Shown one piece after another: positions 21,560 through 33,404 of a DNA stretch of 64,000 nucleotides. Made by a program: the position numbers and the translations under genes. Each line of letters begins with the position of its first letter. Position 1 is the stretch's first letter. Under the pieces are notes generated by a model. The model saw only the letters and a program-made list of their open reading frames with translations, was not told the DNA's origin and ran no database searches. Source of the stretch: Taudactylus pleione (taxonomy: Eukaryota > Chordata > Amphibia > Anura > Myobatrachidae); NCBI GenBank assembly GCA_031769625.1, contig JAUIMM010000213.1:2176501-2240500 (forward strand), in the 5' to 3' direction.

Positions 21560-23066
21560 AACGATTTTCATTAAGGGAAGGAACATTTTAAGTTCATCGT
21601 TCATTCTACAATTTACAAATAGATGCAGTGCATTATTATCAAATGTAATATCATCATACTTGATTGTTCTCAAATGTAAGCTGCTGCCTGAAATCCTCAA
21701 CATCTATATATTGTAAAATGGAAACTATATACAGTATATTTTGACCTTACTAATTAAAACATGCAGTAAATACTTTTACCATTGATATTTGATGTCCCAG
21801 AAATCAGTTGTCTACTGGAAATTGAGAAAAGAGAGACTATGTTTTATCACAAATCTAATAAGATTAATCATTTTATACACAAAAAAAAAACACAGGAAGA
21901 GCTCGCACAGATTGTCCTTAGATAAAATTTATATTGTGCAAGCCGTACAATACATTTGCTCTTGATTGATGTCTGCTACAAAGTCTTTTGTGGTGAATAT
22001 AAAAGCATTTGTACTTGCTAAGGTAAGACACAGTCATTGCTGCTGTGTATGACAAGTGAGTGGCATGAAAATAATATAGATTTTAGTTATTATTGTTCTT
22101 ACTTATACTGGAGAATCTAACATACTGAGTGGAAAAAGTTGACTATTGTAATCCAGTTATCTAGTCACTCAGTAAAGGTCATTTACAAAACTACAACATT
22201 TGAAGGTCCACAGGGTAAATAACAATTTGTGACAACATGTGCCTACTTTTCATACCAGAAATGTCCAGTATATGACACAAGATGGTGGCATGTGTGTGCT
22301 GTGATAAGCTTGGTGAATTAGGGATTTCCCTACAGCATGCAGGACAGGTGAACTTGTGCACCTCTTATTGCATCCACATACACAACAGAAACTTCATTTA
22401 GCAGAACAGAATTTGTTAATGACACTCAGAGGGTAGAGAAGGCTCATTTGATCTTTCTTCCCACCAAAAGTCTTGATTTTTAAGGATTTATCATTAGTGG
22501 ATCGGTGGTTTTATTTTAATTCCATGCATTACAGCTGCATTTAGTAATCTGGAGCTCCTCTTGAAGCCCTGGGGAAAATCTTGGTACTATGTTGAGGTTT
22601 CTCCTCCCATCTGGCAGCCTAACGCTGTTGGCCGGGAGTACTGTGTGCACTGTCTTCCGTTCCATAGCCTCCGGGCACTAATATCCTTAGAAGCTAGAGG
22701 TGTGACCTCCGACCTTCGGAATGCACTCCTGCACATGCTCCGTTCCCCACATGTATTTTCCCCTGCAGCGTCCCCGAGTGTCCCTAACTGTGGTTGTTAT
22801 ACAGAGAACCCAAACTACATTGTGTCACCACCAGTATCCTATACATACATCCCACTGCCACCACTGCAGTACCAGCATTACCAAGTATGCTCCTGGCTGC
22901 AACTTGATATCCTGTACCTGCTGCATATTGTTTGTCCCTGTGTTATCTTTCACCTGTTTCTACCGGTTATTAAAGCATTCCCTGGTTAAGTTGATCTGCC
23001 ATGTGAACTGACATCCATCGCACACTGCTGCCACTTACCATAATTGTAGTTGTAGTATCTGCCAAT
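21560..23066. other. Unassigned sequence
   Basis: AT-rich to about 22500, then a moderately GC-rich part (22560-23000) ending in an attaaagcattccc segment that could be a polyadenylation signal of an old LTR. The 142-aa plus frame at 22561-22989 shows no domain. Nothing firm can be called. Confidence 0.45.
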
Positions 23067-23843
23067 TATACCCCTCTCAGACATACAGAATGGGAAATGT
23101 CCTGCTCAGACCCGGGAATTTATCCTGTGCAAAATCCCGGGTATTTGGTCGAGACACCCCTTTCACACTACAGCGTCTACCCGGGAAATTCCCAGGTAGA
23201 CCCCTTTCAGACAAGAGCAGGGTTTGTTAGATTACCTGCCTCTCCTCTGCCATCTGCCCCTCCTAGCCTATACCCCTCTGGCTGCCGCTGATGAGGTCAT
23301 CAAAATGCAGCAGGCAGCCAGCCAATCCCTTTCCAGACATTTTTTTTATTTTATTAATAATTTTTTTTTATCCACCTATTTGCAGTCCCCCCCCCCCAAA
23401 GGGGAAGAGATAGAACCCCTTCCGTTAATGTACTGCCCTGGTGGTCCAGCTGTGTCAAAGACCTGAGAGGTCTCCAGCGCTGGCGGGTGTCCCCGATATC
23501 CGGCAGGGGTCCTCTGTGTCGTGATCTACAGCGGCACAGCTACCGGCGTGGGGGGTGGTGAGCGGCAGCGCTGAGCGTCCTATAGGACACTCTGCTCTGC
23601 AAACTCAATGTAAAAGCTGCTTGGTGCAGCCCGGGAATAGTAAATTCCCGGGTAGCACCATTCAGACATAAGCAGGGTAATTTCCCGGGACTTAAGTCCC
23701 GGGAAATTCCCTGGTCGATTGAAGGGTCGGCTACCCAGGAATGTGTTCCCGGGTAGGTACCTTTCAGACATACGCGGCAACCCGGGAATTTGGCTGAGGC
23801 AGGCCAAATTCCCGGGATTCTCGGTATGTCTGAAAGGGGTATA
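23067..23843. mobile_element. MITE with TATACCCC/CAGACATAC inverted ends
   Basis: The left end ttatacccctctcagacatac and the reverse complement of the right end (ttatacccctttcagacatac, split by one mismatch) form about 21-bp inverted repeats. The flanking dinucleotide is TA on both sides. Internally, cccgggaattt and its complement recur many times at both ends, so each half is rich in short palindromes. It has no coding capacity. TA duplication would fit a Tc1/mariner-type origin, but this is uncertain. Confidence 0.8.
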
Positions 23844-25171
23844 AGAAGTTCCTGCAGTATACGAATAACAAGCATGCATGTTTAGCTTTGACCCGGAAAA
23901 GAAGAGTATTGGGTAACATTGCAACAAAAAGCACATCTTTTCACTGCTTATAAACTTAAGCTACTTTGTAACAGGTGAAATTAGAGAGTCTGCAGGAGAA
24001 ATAAGTGATATTTCTGAAGTAGGTCTCTTGTTACATAGTTGGAAGTAGCGGTAACTCTTTTTATCAGCAAAAAAATGTAAAAAAGGGTTATCACTGCTTC
24101 ATAAATAGACCAATTAGTCCTTTTTGAAGACTAGGTTTATACTTTCACTGGGATGCATTTGATCTTATAGGCATACCTTATAGAGGAATGTGTATTTTTG
24201 GTAAATTTGGACTAATTTAGTAAAAACATTCATTGGTACAAAAATGACACATCTATTAGAGAAAGTGTCAATTGCCCCCTCATTCTTATAAATTATTTAT
24301 GACATGGATGATGATGGAGCAAAACAAATAAATGTTGTAATTAATGTAGAGAGTGGTGCTAAAGGCATTTTAGATGAAGCTCTCTTTACTGTGCTGTGTT
24401 CCAAGGGCCCTATTTATAAATATTATTTGCAGATGTTTTTAGGGGGTACCCACGGGACTGCAGCAAGTATTGGAGATATCTGCTGCAGTCTCCCATTTGT
24501 GCTTGTAAAAGCAGCAGCCATAGGTTTCTAGCAGAATTTATCAAGCTCTAGAATGTGATACACATGCGCAGATGTGTGCCCTGCTCCCTTTCTGAGCCCC
24601 TGTCCCTACGATTGTAATTTAATACATACAAGCGAATCATAATTTCTTATTGCCACGAATAGTGGCATTAAGACATACAGTATCAAGCAGTGTAAAGAGT
24701 TGGCAACTGGGCAAGTGGAGAAGTTGCTCTAAGCAACCAATCAGCTTTTACCTAACATTTTATACAAATGTGCTTGATAAATGCTACCTCATAACTGATT
24801 GGGTGCTATGGGCAACTTCTCTAATTGTCCAATTCTCCACAATTAATAACCTTCATTTTGGGTGCCAAATAAACTAAAATGGTTATAGAACCTTTATCTG
24901 CTTGTACTGTTAAAAGGAGGCTCAAAAGAATAATAGCAGGAAAAAATAAACATTAGAAGACTCATGCAGAGTTGGTATTAAATGTGCTTCAAATCCCAGG
25001 TGCAATTTGAGTAGCATATGGTTTAAGCCAGATGAAAGACATTCAATAAAATTGCTATAACCTCTCTAATACAGCAGAAAAAGCTACATGTTGAGTATCA
25101 TAAAAAATAACTAAAGTATAATATGTCTGTGTACTGGCCTATATGTTTTCACAATTGTGCAACATGCTCTT
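23844..25171. other. Unassigned AT-rich sequence
   Basis: No gene is supported. A MITE-like segment at 24690-24845 is listed separately; the rest shows no structure I can name. Confidence 0.45.
24690..24845. mobile_element. Short MITE (GCAACCAATCAG family)
   Basis: The inverted pair gcaagtggagaagttgctctaagcaaccaatcag / ctgattgggtgctatgggcaacttctct (each interrupted by mismatches) faces itself across about 60 bp. The gcaaccaatcag / tgggcaac motif is shared with the short elements at 34132-34243 and 50737-50834. Confidence 0.65.
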
Positions 25172-25173
25172 AG

Positions 25174-26105
25174 GGGTAATTTTAATAAAAATCGTATTTT
25201 GGCCATGTTTGGCCGTTTTTAAACACAAGTAGAAACGATCGGGAGATTTTTTTTAAGGAAATTTGGGAATTTACCACGCTCCCGTGTTTGTCAGGATCGT
25301 GTTTCCTGATGGTGTTTAATCCCAGTGTTTCCTGCCCGTGTTTCCATCCCAAACAAGCAGCCTGCACATATCAGTGATATATGTGCAGGCTGCTTGTGTG
25401 TTTGCAAGTGATTAAATGGTTAAATATTTTTACAAAAATGACATAAGGTCCCCCTTCCCCCCAAAGCATAACCAGCCCTGGGCTTCTCAGCCTGTCCTGG
25501 TTCTAAAAATATGGAGAAAGAAAAACGTGTATGGTTTCCCAGTATTTTAGGAACCAGCAATGGTCTCCCTGAGTCAGTGCCGGTTTTAAAAATAAAGGAA
25601 AAAAATGGCTTGGGCTTCCCCCTATTTTTAAAACCAGCACCGGACTCAAACCTGGCCAGGGTGTAATGCCACAGCCAGGGGACCCCTGCACTGGGTTACG
25701 CCCCGGCCAGGTTTGAGTCTCACGCTGATTTTAAGAATAGGAGAAACACCACATAATTTTTTCCCCCAAGTTTTAAAACTAGGACTGGCTCATGGATCCC
25801 AGTGCTGGTTCCTAAAATACGGGGGAACCATACTTATTTTTTGCCCTGTATTTTTAGAACCAGGACTGGCACAGGAACCCAGGATTGGTTATGCTTTGGG
25901 GAGGAACCCCATGTAAATTTTTTTTCTAAATATTAACATTTTCTTATTTCAAAAAAGGCGGAAACATACACGGATCACAATGATCTGTGTATGTTTCTGC
26001 TAGACACACTGCTCAGTAGGAGATATTTTTGTAAATTCTATTTTTACACCGTATTTGCTTTTATTACACCCGTGATTATAATCACGATTTTTGGTAACTT
26101 CCCAT
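25174..26105. mobile_element. Large foldback (long inverted repeat) element
   Basis: The two halves are reverse complements around a centre near 25680. For example, ccaaagcataaccag at 25461 pairs with ctggttatgctttgg-type sequence at 25885, ctggttctaaaaatat at 25497 pairs with atttttagaaccag at 25851, and attttaggaaccag at 25542 pairs with ctggttcctaaaat at 25805. Each outer half also has its own small hairpin (gcacatatcagtgatatatgtgc at 25363 by eye, and catacacggatcacaatgatctgtg at 25967, with mismatches). No coding capacity. Confidence 0.8.
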
Positions 26106-26329
26106 GTTGTATTATTATCTATGGAAAATACTACTGTGTTTAGATGATGGTGTATTAATTTCTAGTTGTATTTACGGGTGTAGTTTAACTTCTAAATCGG
26201 CTGTGTTCACCTCTAAATATACAGAAAATACCCCTGTTTTTGCAATAGCAAATTCCTGTGTTTGTAAAAATGGCAAAATACTCCCGTTAATGCCAATTCA
26301 CCCAAACACAGATGGCAAATGCTCCTGCG

Positions 26330-26457
26330 CAAAAGATCAGAAAATATTGTACTTTCGGAGCTTGATGAGTTCTGTCTCCATCCTAGTGCAGTACATATCT
26401 ATATAAATGTTAATTTTCACCTGCTTTTATAAAAATTAAGAAATGATGAATAGGCCC
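26330..26457. mobile_element. Right-half fragment of a Harbinger-type MITE
   Basis: This segment parallels the right end of the complete copy at 61637-62194: ttcggagcttgatgagttctgt, then gttaattttcacctgctttt, ending gatgaataggccc. No left end is visible. Confidence 0.65.
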
Positions 26458-26823
26458 ATATAGAACATCTATGAAACATTGTCATACAGCAGTGGCTTAC
26501 AGGATGGCAAATTAATAAACTATATGACCCCATAGAAACCAAGAATGTTTTCATTAATCAAGAACTAAATTAGAGGTCTGAGTGCAGTACAAGGAAATGG
26601 AGGTGGAGTATGTATATAGAGGAAAGCAGGTAAAGGAAGGATTTATTATTTTAGTAAATTTAATTGTTTGATTGTTGCAGAAAATGTAAGATAAAATAGA
26701 CAAAAATATTACAGAATTATGGAGCCTATTTAGTATTATTTGGTAATATGCACTAGAGAAATTAGCAGTCAACAGAAATACTTGTTGACCATGAATAAGC
26801 AGAAAATCTTTCTGTTTGTGGAC
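26458..26823. other. Unassigned AT-rich sequence
   Basis: Nothing recognisable. Confidence 0.4.
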
Positions 26824-26826
26824 TAG

Positions 26827-27376
26827 GGGGGTCATTCAGACCCACTCGCAAGCGGCAGTATGCTCGCAAGTGGATCGATGTTCCCCACTGCGCATTCGCA
26901 CGACGGAGGGAACTCCGTCGTGCGCATGCGCGAGACCCGGACTGCGACAGCCAAGCTGTCGCTCCGGGTCACGCACCAAAGGGGGCGTGCTGTCGATGGT
27001 GACTGACAGCACGCCCCCTTTGGTGGGCGTGCCAGGGGCGTGCCTGCCAGATGGAGGCATTCCCATGGGAACGCCTACTGTCTGAAGCCGGCCCCACTGA
27101 CATCACTAGTGATGTCAGTGGGAGTGATTTTGGCTCTGATATAGCCAAAATCACTCCAGGGCTTGTGGCAAGGAGACCTTACAGCAGGGTCTCCGTCGCA
27201 AGTCCGATGGTCGCGATGGTCAAGACCATCGCGATCATCTTTTTGGATGCACGTATATGCTGTGGGTGGTCACCCACAGCTATACGAGCATCCAGGAGGA
27301 CGCTCCATTTTAATGGAGGAGGGCCCTGATTCAGAGCGAGCGCTCTGGTCAGAGCGTCCGGCTCTGAATCAGGCCC
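26827..27376. mobile_element. Harbinger-type MITE (TCATTCAGA family), copy 2
   Basis: It begins gggggtcattcaga and ends tctgaatcaggccc, flanked by TAG on both sides (26824-26826, 27377-27379). The interior shares gacatcactagtgatgtcag and the surrounding architecture with 12926-13455, but many positions differ, so they are related subfamilies. Non-coding. Confidence 0.92.
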
Positions 27377-27739
27377 TAGGTTTATTTAGAAAAAAAAACA
27401 TGGCATTATTATCCCTCATACTCAGACTCTCCGGTGCACCTTATAAATGTACAAGAGGTTTGTGTTACCCAATTAGGAAGAAGGGAGGGAGGAGGGGGTA
27501 GTATGGTCAGTGGGGCAGCCTCCTTATATTTGTTAGTGTAAGTGTTTTTTAGTGCAAGATAGACTGATTCATTAGTTGCAACTTTGCAGTGCAATTATAC
27601 ATTATTTTGCTTCCTTGCTTCAACCCTTGTCAGATATCCTTGGCTATTAAAATTGTATTCTTTTCTGGTTAAAATGTTTTGGAAATTAATACTGTATTAG
27701 TACAATAACCAATAAAATGTTTGTCTATGCAATAAAAGA

Positions 27740-30047
27740 TTGTCTACAGGCATGACAATGGCCTTCTTCTGACTTATACAAACAACATCCTCATCATCAA
27801 CATTCTCATTAGCGCTGATACTTCCTCCGTAGCATCGTCAATTTCTATGTCACCATCTTTACATGTGCTGCTCATCTACACAGAGAGGGTGCAGAAATGG
27901 CGGAGGGTGCAGACAAGGTGGGAGGAGGCTTCTCTATGAGTACAGTATCCGAAATGTTACACATAGCACTCATGGACACCCTTAGACTCTCCTCAGGAAA
28001 TTGTGACATTTCTGAACACACAGTTTGTTCTTCAGCCTAAGTGTTTTTCTTCTGCACTGATTTGCCTGTTTTAATTTTGACACCTCTTCTAAATTCTGAG
28101 TGAGAAGGTGTTGCATCGACACATAGGGTAACAGAAGAAGATGTCTGACTGACAGCAGTTGCAAAACCACCACTCACAAATAAAGCCTAGGTCTGAGACC
28201 TTCTTTGCCACTGCGTGTGGTATATGGCATGTTGACAATTTTTTATATTTTTTAGCAGGAAACTTTCCCTTTATTAGAGGTGATGTTTTTTCTTTAACAA
28301 TGTAAAATATTGTTTTGATTTCAGATGCCTTGACTTAAACCCTCTATGATCCTTGAGCACTGAATTTAGTAGTTGTTGAAGGACTAGCATCAACATGACT
28401 GTTGGCAGCAGCTGCAGCTCTTCTATCGACCGATCAAGATCCATATCAACTCTCAGCACTGATATTAATGGTGGACTGCACCCACTATGCATTATTGTAT
28501 AATATTTACTACAATGCACTGACCAGTGAACACACATAGGGTTTTAAAAATAAAAATATTTTTTCAGTATTTTCATTGACAACTTCACACTACGACTCAC
28601 AGCACTTATATTATTAATGTTGTGGCCCTTAACATACAAGTTTATTTACTTTTTCGTTTTTGTCTTTCTTATATTTAATTTTTTTACACACTGCTGGGAA
28701 TCATAGCACTTATATTCATAGTGATGGTGGCACTATAAAGGGTTAATGATGCCCTGGATTAGGAACTGGCTGCCCTGCTGCAAAGGAGTTAAAAAACAAC
28801 ACCAGTGTGCACCAACAGTTAAAGCTGCCCCTGTATTAGGACTCAGGATCTCTGGGGTTCACTGTGGGCAGTTAGTTATAGCACCAGTGTGATTATGCAC
28901 TTATACAGTGCATCAATAAAAGGTTAATGCCAATGAATGCTGTTTTTATATTAGGAGGAGCACTGGGGGCTGTGTGCACCAGTAAAAAAAAAGAATATAA
29001 TGCTTCCTGTATAGTGTATATTAGAAGAAGCTCTGGGGGCTCTCGGCACTATTCAGACCCACTTGCTAGATGCGTTCGCATGCAGCTATCAGCTGGCAAA
29101 GTATGCAAATTCCACGATCACACACCAAGGCATTAGCACACCCACTATGTCTTGGCATGCGATTGCAGTGTGTATTTAGATGCCCACTAGCCTGTCTTAA
29201 GACACCCACTTATGCATGTCATCTCCAGGAAATGTATGCAACCATCGGTAACATCGGAAGCGAACGCAGAACTTGTGGTTGACCATACCCTACCGCAAGC
29301 ACTGCGAGTGCTTCAGAGTGAAATTCAACCAAGTGACGTATACTATGACGCTCCGTAATAATTATGCACACCTCTGAAATGACAATAAGATGCTCAGAGA
29401 CATCTGCATTCGCACCACCACTCCCCATTTCCATCGACCAACCCCTGTTTCCACCCACAAACGGCTCGTCCTGTCATTCAGTCTAGCCGTCTGTGCTTAA
29501 GGGGTGAACGCTTCGCGATTGCATGGACTAGTTTGCGCACACGCACTGCGATGCATATGCATGCGCACAATGCAAACATCGGATGGCTGCGTGTGAACGC
29601 ATCCTAGCGAGCGGGTCTGAATCGAGCCCTCTGTACACCAATGATATACTATAATGCTGTCTGGCCAGTTTAATTTATTAGGAGGAGCTCTGTGGGCTTT
29701 GAGCACCAATAAAAGTAAGAATATAATGCTGGCTTCCCTGTATAATGCTGCTTGCTGCTCTGTAATAATGCTGCTTACTGCCCTGTATGGACTCTATGGA
29801 GGAGCTCTGTGCAGCCATGCACTGTGCTCTCCATCTGGTGTCCACTGTGAAATGGTGCCGGAATCACTGTAGGAGGGACTTATATCAAATCCAAAACACA
29901 TGAGATTCGACACCAGGAAGATTACATTTTGCCTCGATTTGGAACCCAAGAATGGCGGGGAAACACGAGCGAAGGCTCAGATCTCTCATAATCGGCAAGT
30001 TTGGGTGGGTTTGGTTTCTACGAAAACGAACCCACTCATCTCTATTA
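27740..30047 (-). mobile_element. 5' remnant of a hAT transposon
   Basis: The right end (29880-30047) resembles the 5' end of the hAT element at 36667-49365: ttgcctcgatttgg, gcggggaaacacgagc and a terminal cccactcatctcta. Minus-strand coding remnants run from about 28540 to 27740. They end in VCISQKKAIVMP, corresponding to the segment just before the BED finger in the intact frame at 39486-41861, and similarity stops there. The leader carries tandem units with gctctgtgggctttgagcacc between 28930 and 29880, interrupted by a MITE (29045-29628). The rest of the transposase and the 3' end are lost. Confidence 0.7.
29045..29628. mobile_element. Harbinger-like MITE inside the hAT remnant
   Basis: The ends ggcactattcagaccc and gggtctgaatcgagcc are inverted, with ctc on both sides (29042-29044, 29629-29631). 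Removing the element rejoins a tandem unit of the surrounding hAT leader (gctctgggggct...tgtacacca). The terminal motif is related to the TCATTCAGA family. Confidence 0.82.
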
Positions 30048-30839
30048 CAGTTGCAAACTGGTGCAAGCAGCAGTATCATGTAAATGTACATGGGAACATA
30101 TGCGTATTCCCATTGTTCTGGCCATGCACAGAGCTAATACATGCAAACGGGTGTAGTAATTAACATTAGTAGTAACAAGTGCGCAATATTCACTAATCCA
30201 TGTACAATTGCGTTAAATGAGACGTAGTGATTGATCAGCTTAATTTCTTCATTTATAAAAGACCCTCTACGGTGGGCAACATTTTTTGCTCTTACAAAAT
30301 GTCAAGGATTATTTAAATGTAAGTGATTCAATATGACAATTACCTCACTCAAATGGAATAGGGAAAACACAGATAATATATTAACAAGTACAAATAATTC
30401 ATTGTCATCCACAATCTGCCATCCTCTTTTCATGTTAGAACACTGTAATGCTTTTCTGAGTAGAAAAGGTCACTGTCATAAATTGCCTGTCTGATAACAA
30501 CATTAGAAAAATGGGAGACCTAGAAATCAATATTAAAACAGAGAGTAACAACAAGCATTGCTTAGATATAGCATTCAGACCAATACTAGAAAATACAAGT
30601 GACAGACAATGAAAAGGACATGGTAACATAGTAGTGTGGTATACAAATAAAATCTAATATGTTATGTTATGGATTTATAACTGAAGAAGAGCTGGAGTGA
30701 AGGAGAAATGGAATAAGAAAATCAACATGTAAAGAACACATAGGGAATGATTAAGTTGCACGCAAACGCGAATCCAGCAGAGAATATTGGCGCTCTGGTG
30801 GGCATCCTCTATCATGGGCGCTAGCCCTTAAATGTGTGT
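30048..30839. other. Unassigned AT-rich sequence
   Basis: No gene or clear repeat. The minus frame at 30435-30629 has no recognisable features. Confidence 0.4.
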
Positions 30840-31700
30840 AATAATACTAAGATGCAAACTACAATAAATTGAATGTCTTTGAAATAAACAATAGAACAAT
30901 ATGTTAAAATGTGAAAATACCAAATCTTAAAGTATGTCCTTTATTTTGTTAAAAAGGTTATAACCAGAACATCTCATAGCAGGTTAATAAAGTTAAAAAA
31001 ATTAAATTAAGGATTAAAACAAAATTGCATCTTAATAGCAAAGTACATGTAACAGCTATGCTTAATCCTTGGACAGTTATGGAAATTGTCTCTTTACTAT
31101 ATGTTCCAATATTTCAGAAAACCACTAGTAAATGCTGTTTCTGTTGGCAGTTAAATAGATGGTCTTTGCTCTTGTTCTGCCAATAAACCTCCATTTGCAG
31201 CTTTTAGTGCCGGTAGTTCAAATAATTACATTGCCGTAGAGGTTATAATTAGAGGACATTTGTCCAGGAAAGATGATGTATGAAAGATGACGTTTTGCTT
31301 CTTTCTGAGACCCGATTTTTGTCAGGAAAAATCTGAATTTGACGGGAAAATCAGAACTAATCCGAGCCTGCACATCTGTAGTTATAATATCTGTGTAGGA
31401 GTGCTTTCTTATGCTACGTCACTGTTTTGTCCCAGGGTAGTTGTTGTCTTGGTGATGCACAGCTTGTATTGCAATCAGAGAAGAACGGAGTGTGCGTGCG
31501 CACCGCCTACCTGTTTGATGATTCCAGAAGGGCGGTATTGCAGGCTCTGGGTTGCTGAGTGGAGTGAAGTTGCATTGGACATCTTCAAAACTGTGCACGC
31601 TGCCAGCAGAGCTCTTACCGGTGGGGCGGACTGTGTGGAGCTCCTATGTTATGAAGATAACAGGGCTCCTACATGCTTTCTATTATTCAGGGGGGTTCAA
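30840..31700 (+). repeat. Interspersed repeat, arm A of an inverted pair
   Basis: This matches 33405-34130 in reverse complement along most of its length: tgaaataaacaat, atgttaaaatgtgaaaat, tcatagcaggttaat, ttcaaataattacattgcc, gtgatgcacagcttgtattgcaat, then ggagctcctatgttatg. Arm A has an extra 180 bp (about 31234-31417) whose sequence (gacgttttgctt...tgacgggaaaatc...gagcctgcacatctgta) resembles a decayed hAT 5' terminus. No protein is recognisable; the 146-aa plus frame at 31287-31727 spans this junction. Confidence 0.8.
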
Positions 31701-32200
31701 ATGGACATGTCCAATGCGTTGTACTAAGAATAATAAATAATAGTCTAATATATACCAAGTAGTAGACTTCTATTACGTTGTTCTGTGAGACATCGGTTTG
31801 TATCATATCCAGTTTACAGTGCTTCTTCCGATATGTTCTACAACAATATGTTTATTTGGGCAGATCTTACAGTATATTCTACATAGGTATGAGTGGATTG
31901 TGTATTTACTAGTGATGTTATTCAGTGTGTTAAAAGTGTTTATGTTAAAAGTGATATTCCTTTAGAATCATATTGTGGACCTTTTTATTCTTTTGGAACT
32001 CTTATTTTCATGATTTTATGATACCACTTTCTAGAAGATGATATCTCCATGTTAGATGCTCTTCTTGAGACTTTAGCATCTGAGGTCAGTTTAGAGCTTT
32101 TAGATAATTATAGCTGTAAGACGATAGTCAGTTTAAACTGTTAGAAGATCTTCTTGAGGTTTTTGCTTTGAGGTCAGTTTAGAGCTTATTGGTGATCTAA

Positions 32201-32380
32201 GGTCTATTTACTAAGCCTTGGATAGAGATAAAGTGGATGAAGATAAAATACCAGCCAACCAGATCCTAACTGTCCTGTCATTTTTTAAATACAGCTAGTG
32301 ACTTGGCAGTTAGGAGCTGATTGGTTAGTACTTCATCTCCGTTAACTTTATCTCCATCCAAGGCTTAATAAATATACCCC
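32201..32380. mobile_element. 180-bp Harbinger-type MITE
   Basis: The left end ggtctatttactaagccttgga and the reverse complement of the right end (ggggtatatttattaagcct) are inverted repeats extending about 35 bp (ggatagagataaagt). TAA flanks both sides (32198-32200, 32381-32383). Confidence 0.9.
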
Positions 32381-32509
32381 TAAGTTACAGTACCTAATGT
32401 TCTTGAGGGTCCCCCTCCTCAGCACTGGTCAGGCCTTTCCTGTTTAGCTTCAAAGTTTGGCTGTATGTAGGAGTTGCCAGTGAGGTCTGACTATAATAAT
32501 CACTTTAAA

Positions 32510-32940
32510 GCTCACACATTCTTATGCCCTTTGAAAATTGTATTGATTTTTGATATTTCTCAAATATATTTTCATAAATCTGGAGCTGAGTTTCCTCATT
32601 ACATATTGTAGGTCGCATGGACATGTTAGTACTTATTTAGTAGAATTGGTAACAAAACTTTGAATAGTGGTTGTATGTCTATTCCATGTAGTTTTGTGTG
32701 CCTTACATCTGTTGCAATGCTAAAAAGAAACTTTTTTGTTGCTGTTGATCCAGTTCAATTTCTTCTTTGATTTATTGTCTGTTGGAATGTTGCTCATTAG
32801 CAATTCAAAGTTGATGCTCAGGGCTTTCTGGAAGACCATATGGGGCTTTTCTTCAAGTATTTCTTTCAGATCCTCCTCTTTCAGTAGACTATGCCAGTGT
32901 TTCTTGACTATCTTCATTCTTTTTTTTCTTTATATTTTAG
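32510..32940 (-). pseudogene. Penelope-like element relic (GIY-YIG end)
   Basis: The minus-strand frame at 32720-32917 gives KKHWHSLLKEEDLKEIL, then KPHMVFQKALSINFELL, the linker typically found before a C-terminal GIY-YIG nuclease. Past a frame change, 32580-32720 reads HCNRCKAHK, QSFVTNSTK, a stop and LTCPCDLQYV. This matches the zinc-binding 'CxxC...C.CG.QYVG' start of the GIY-YIG domain, and is followed by RNIKNQYNF. Reverse transcriptase itself is not seen. Penelope-like is the best fit from this domain order, though other GIY-YIG-bearing retroelements are possible. Confidence 0.6.
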
Positions 32941-33395
32941 GAGTTCTAGCCATCATTCGGGATGCGGTTAATTCACCGCTGCCCAGAATGCCAGCCATTG
33001 GAACACCGACTAAAGATAGGTATCAAAATGCTGAAGCCTATCTTTAGCCCCACGCCGAAATCCCGACACCCGGCATGAGTTAAGCTAGGGACAGTTTAGG
33101 TTGTTGCTGCGGGGGAAAGTTTGGTTTAGCCACCTCCGGGAGGACTTAGGGTTAGGCACCCTCTGGGGAGAGTTAGGATTAGGTACACCCTGGGAAAGGT
33201 TAGGTTTAGGGTGCGAGGGGGAGATTAGGGTTAGGCACAACTGGGGGGAGGATTAGGGTTAGAGAAGGGAGAGGGGAGGGTTAGTGTACTTACGTGCCCC
33301 TGTCGGAATGTCCTCCTGATGGTCTCTCAGCGTCGGTATGAGAACCGGCAGCTATTCAGCCGTCGGTATTCCATACCGATTCCTATCATTCTATC
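32941..33395. repeat. CCTAA-rich interspersed repeat, copy 2 (inverted relative to copy 1)
   Basis: Units such as gttagggttaggcac and gagggttagtg recur from 33090 to 33290, the reverse complement of the units at 4170-4450. They are flanked by single-copy segments (gccattggaacaccgac, ccccacgccgaaatcccgac). Confidence 0.7.
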
Positions 33396-33404
33396 CAAAA
33401 CAAG

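Noticed and set aside
22561..22989. 142-codon frame as a host gene
   Set aside because: No domain, no splice context, and the segment looks like a fragment of an old repeat.
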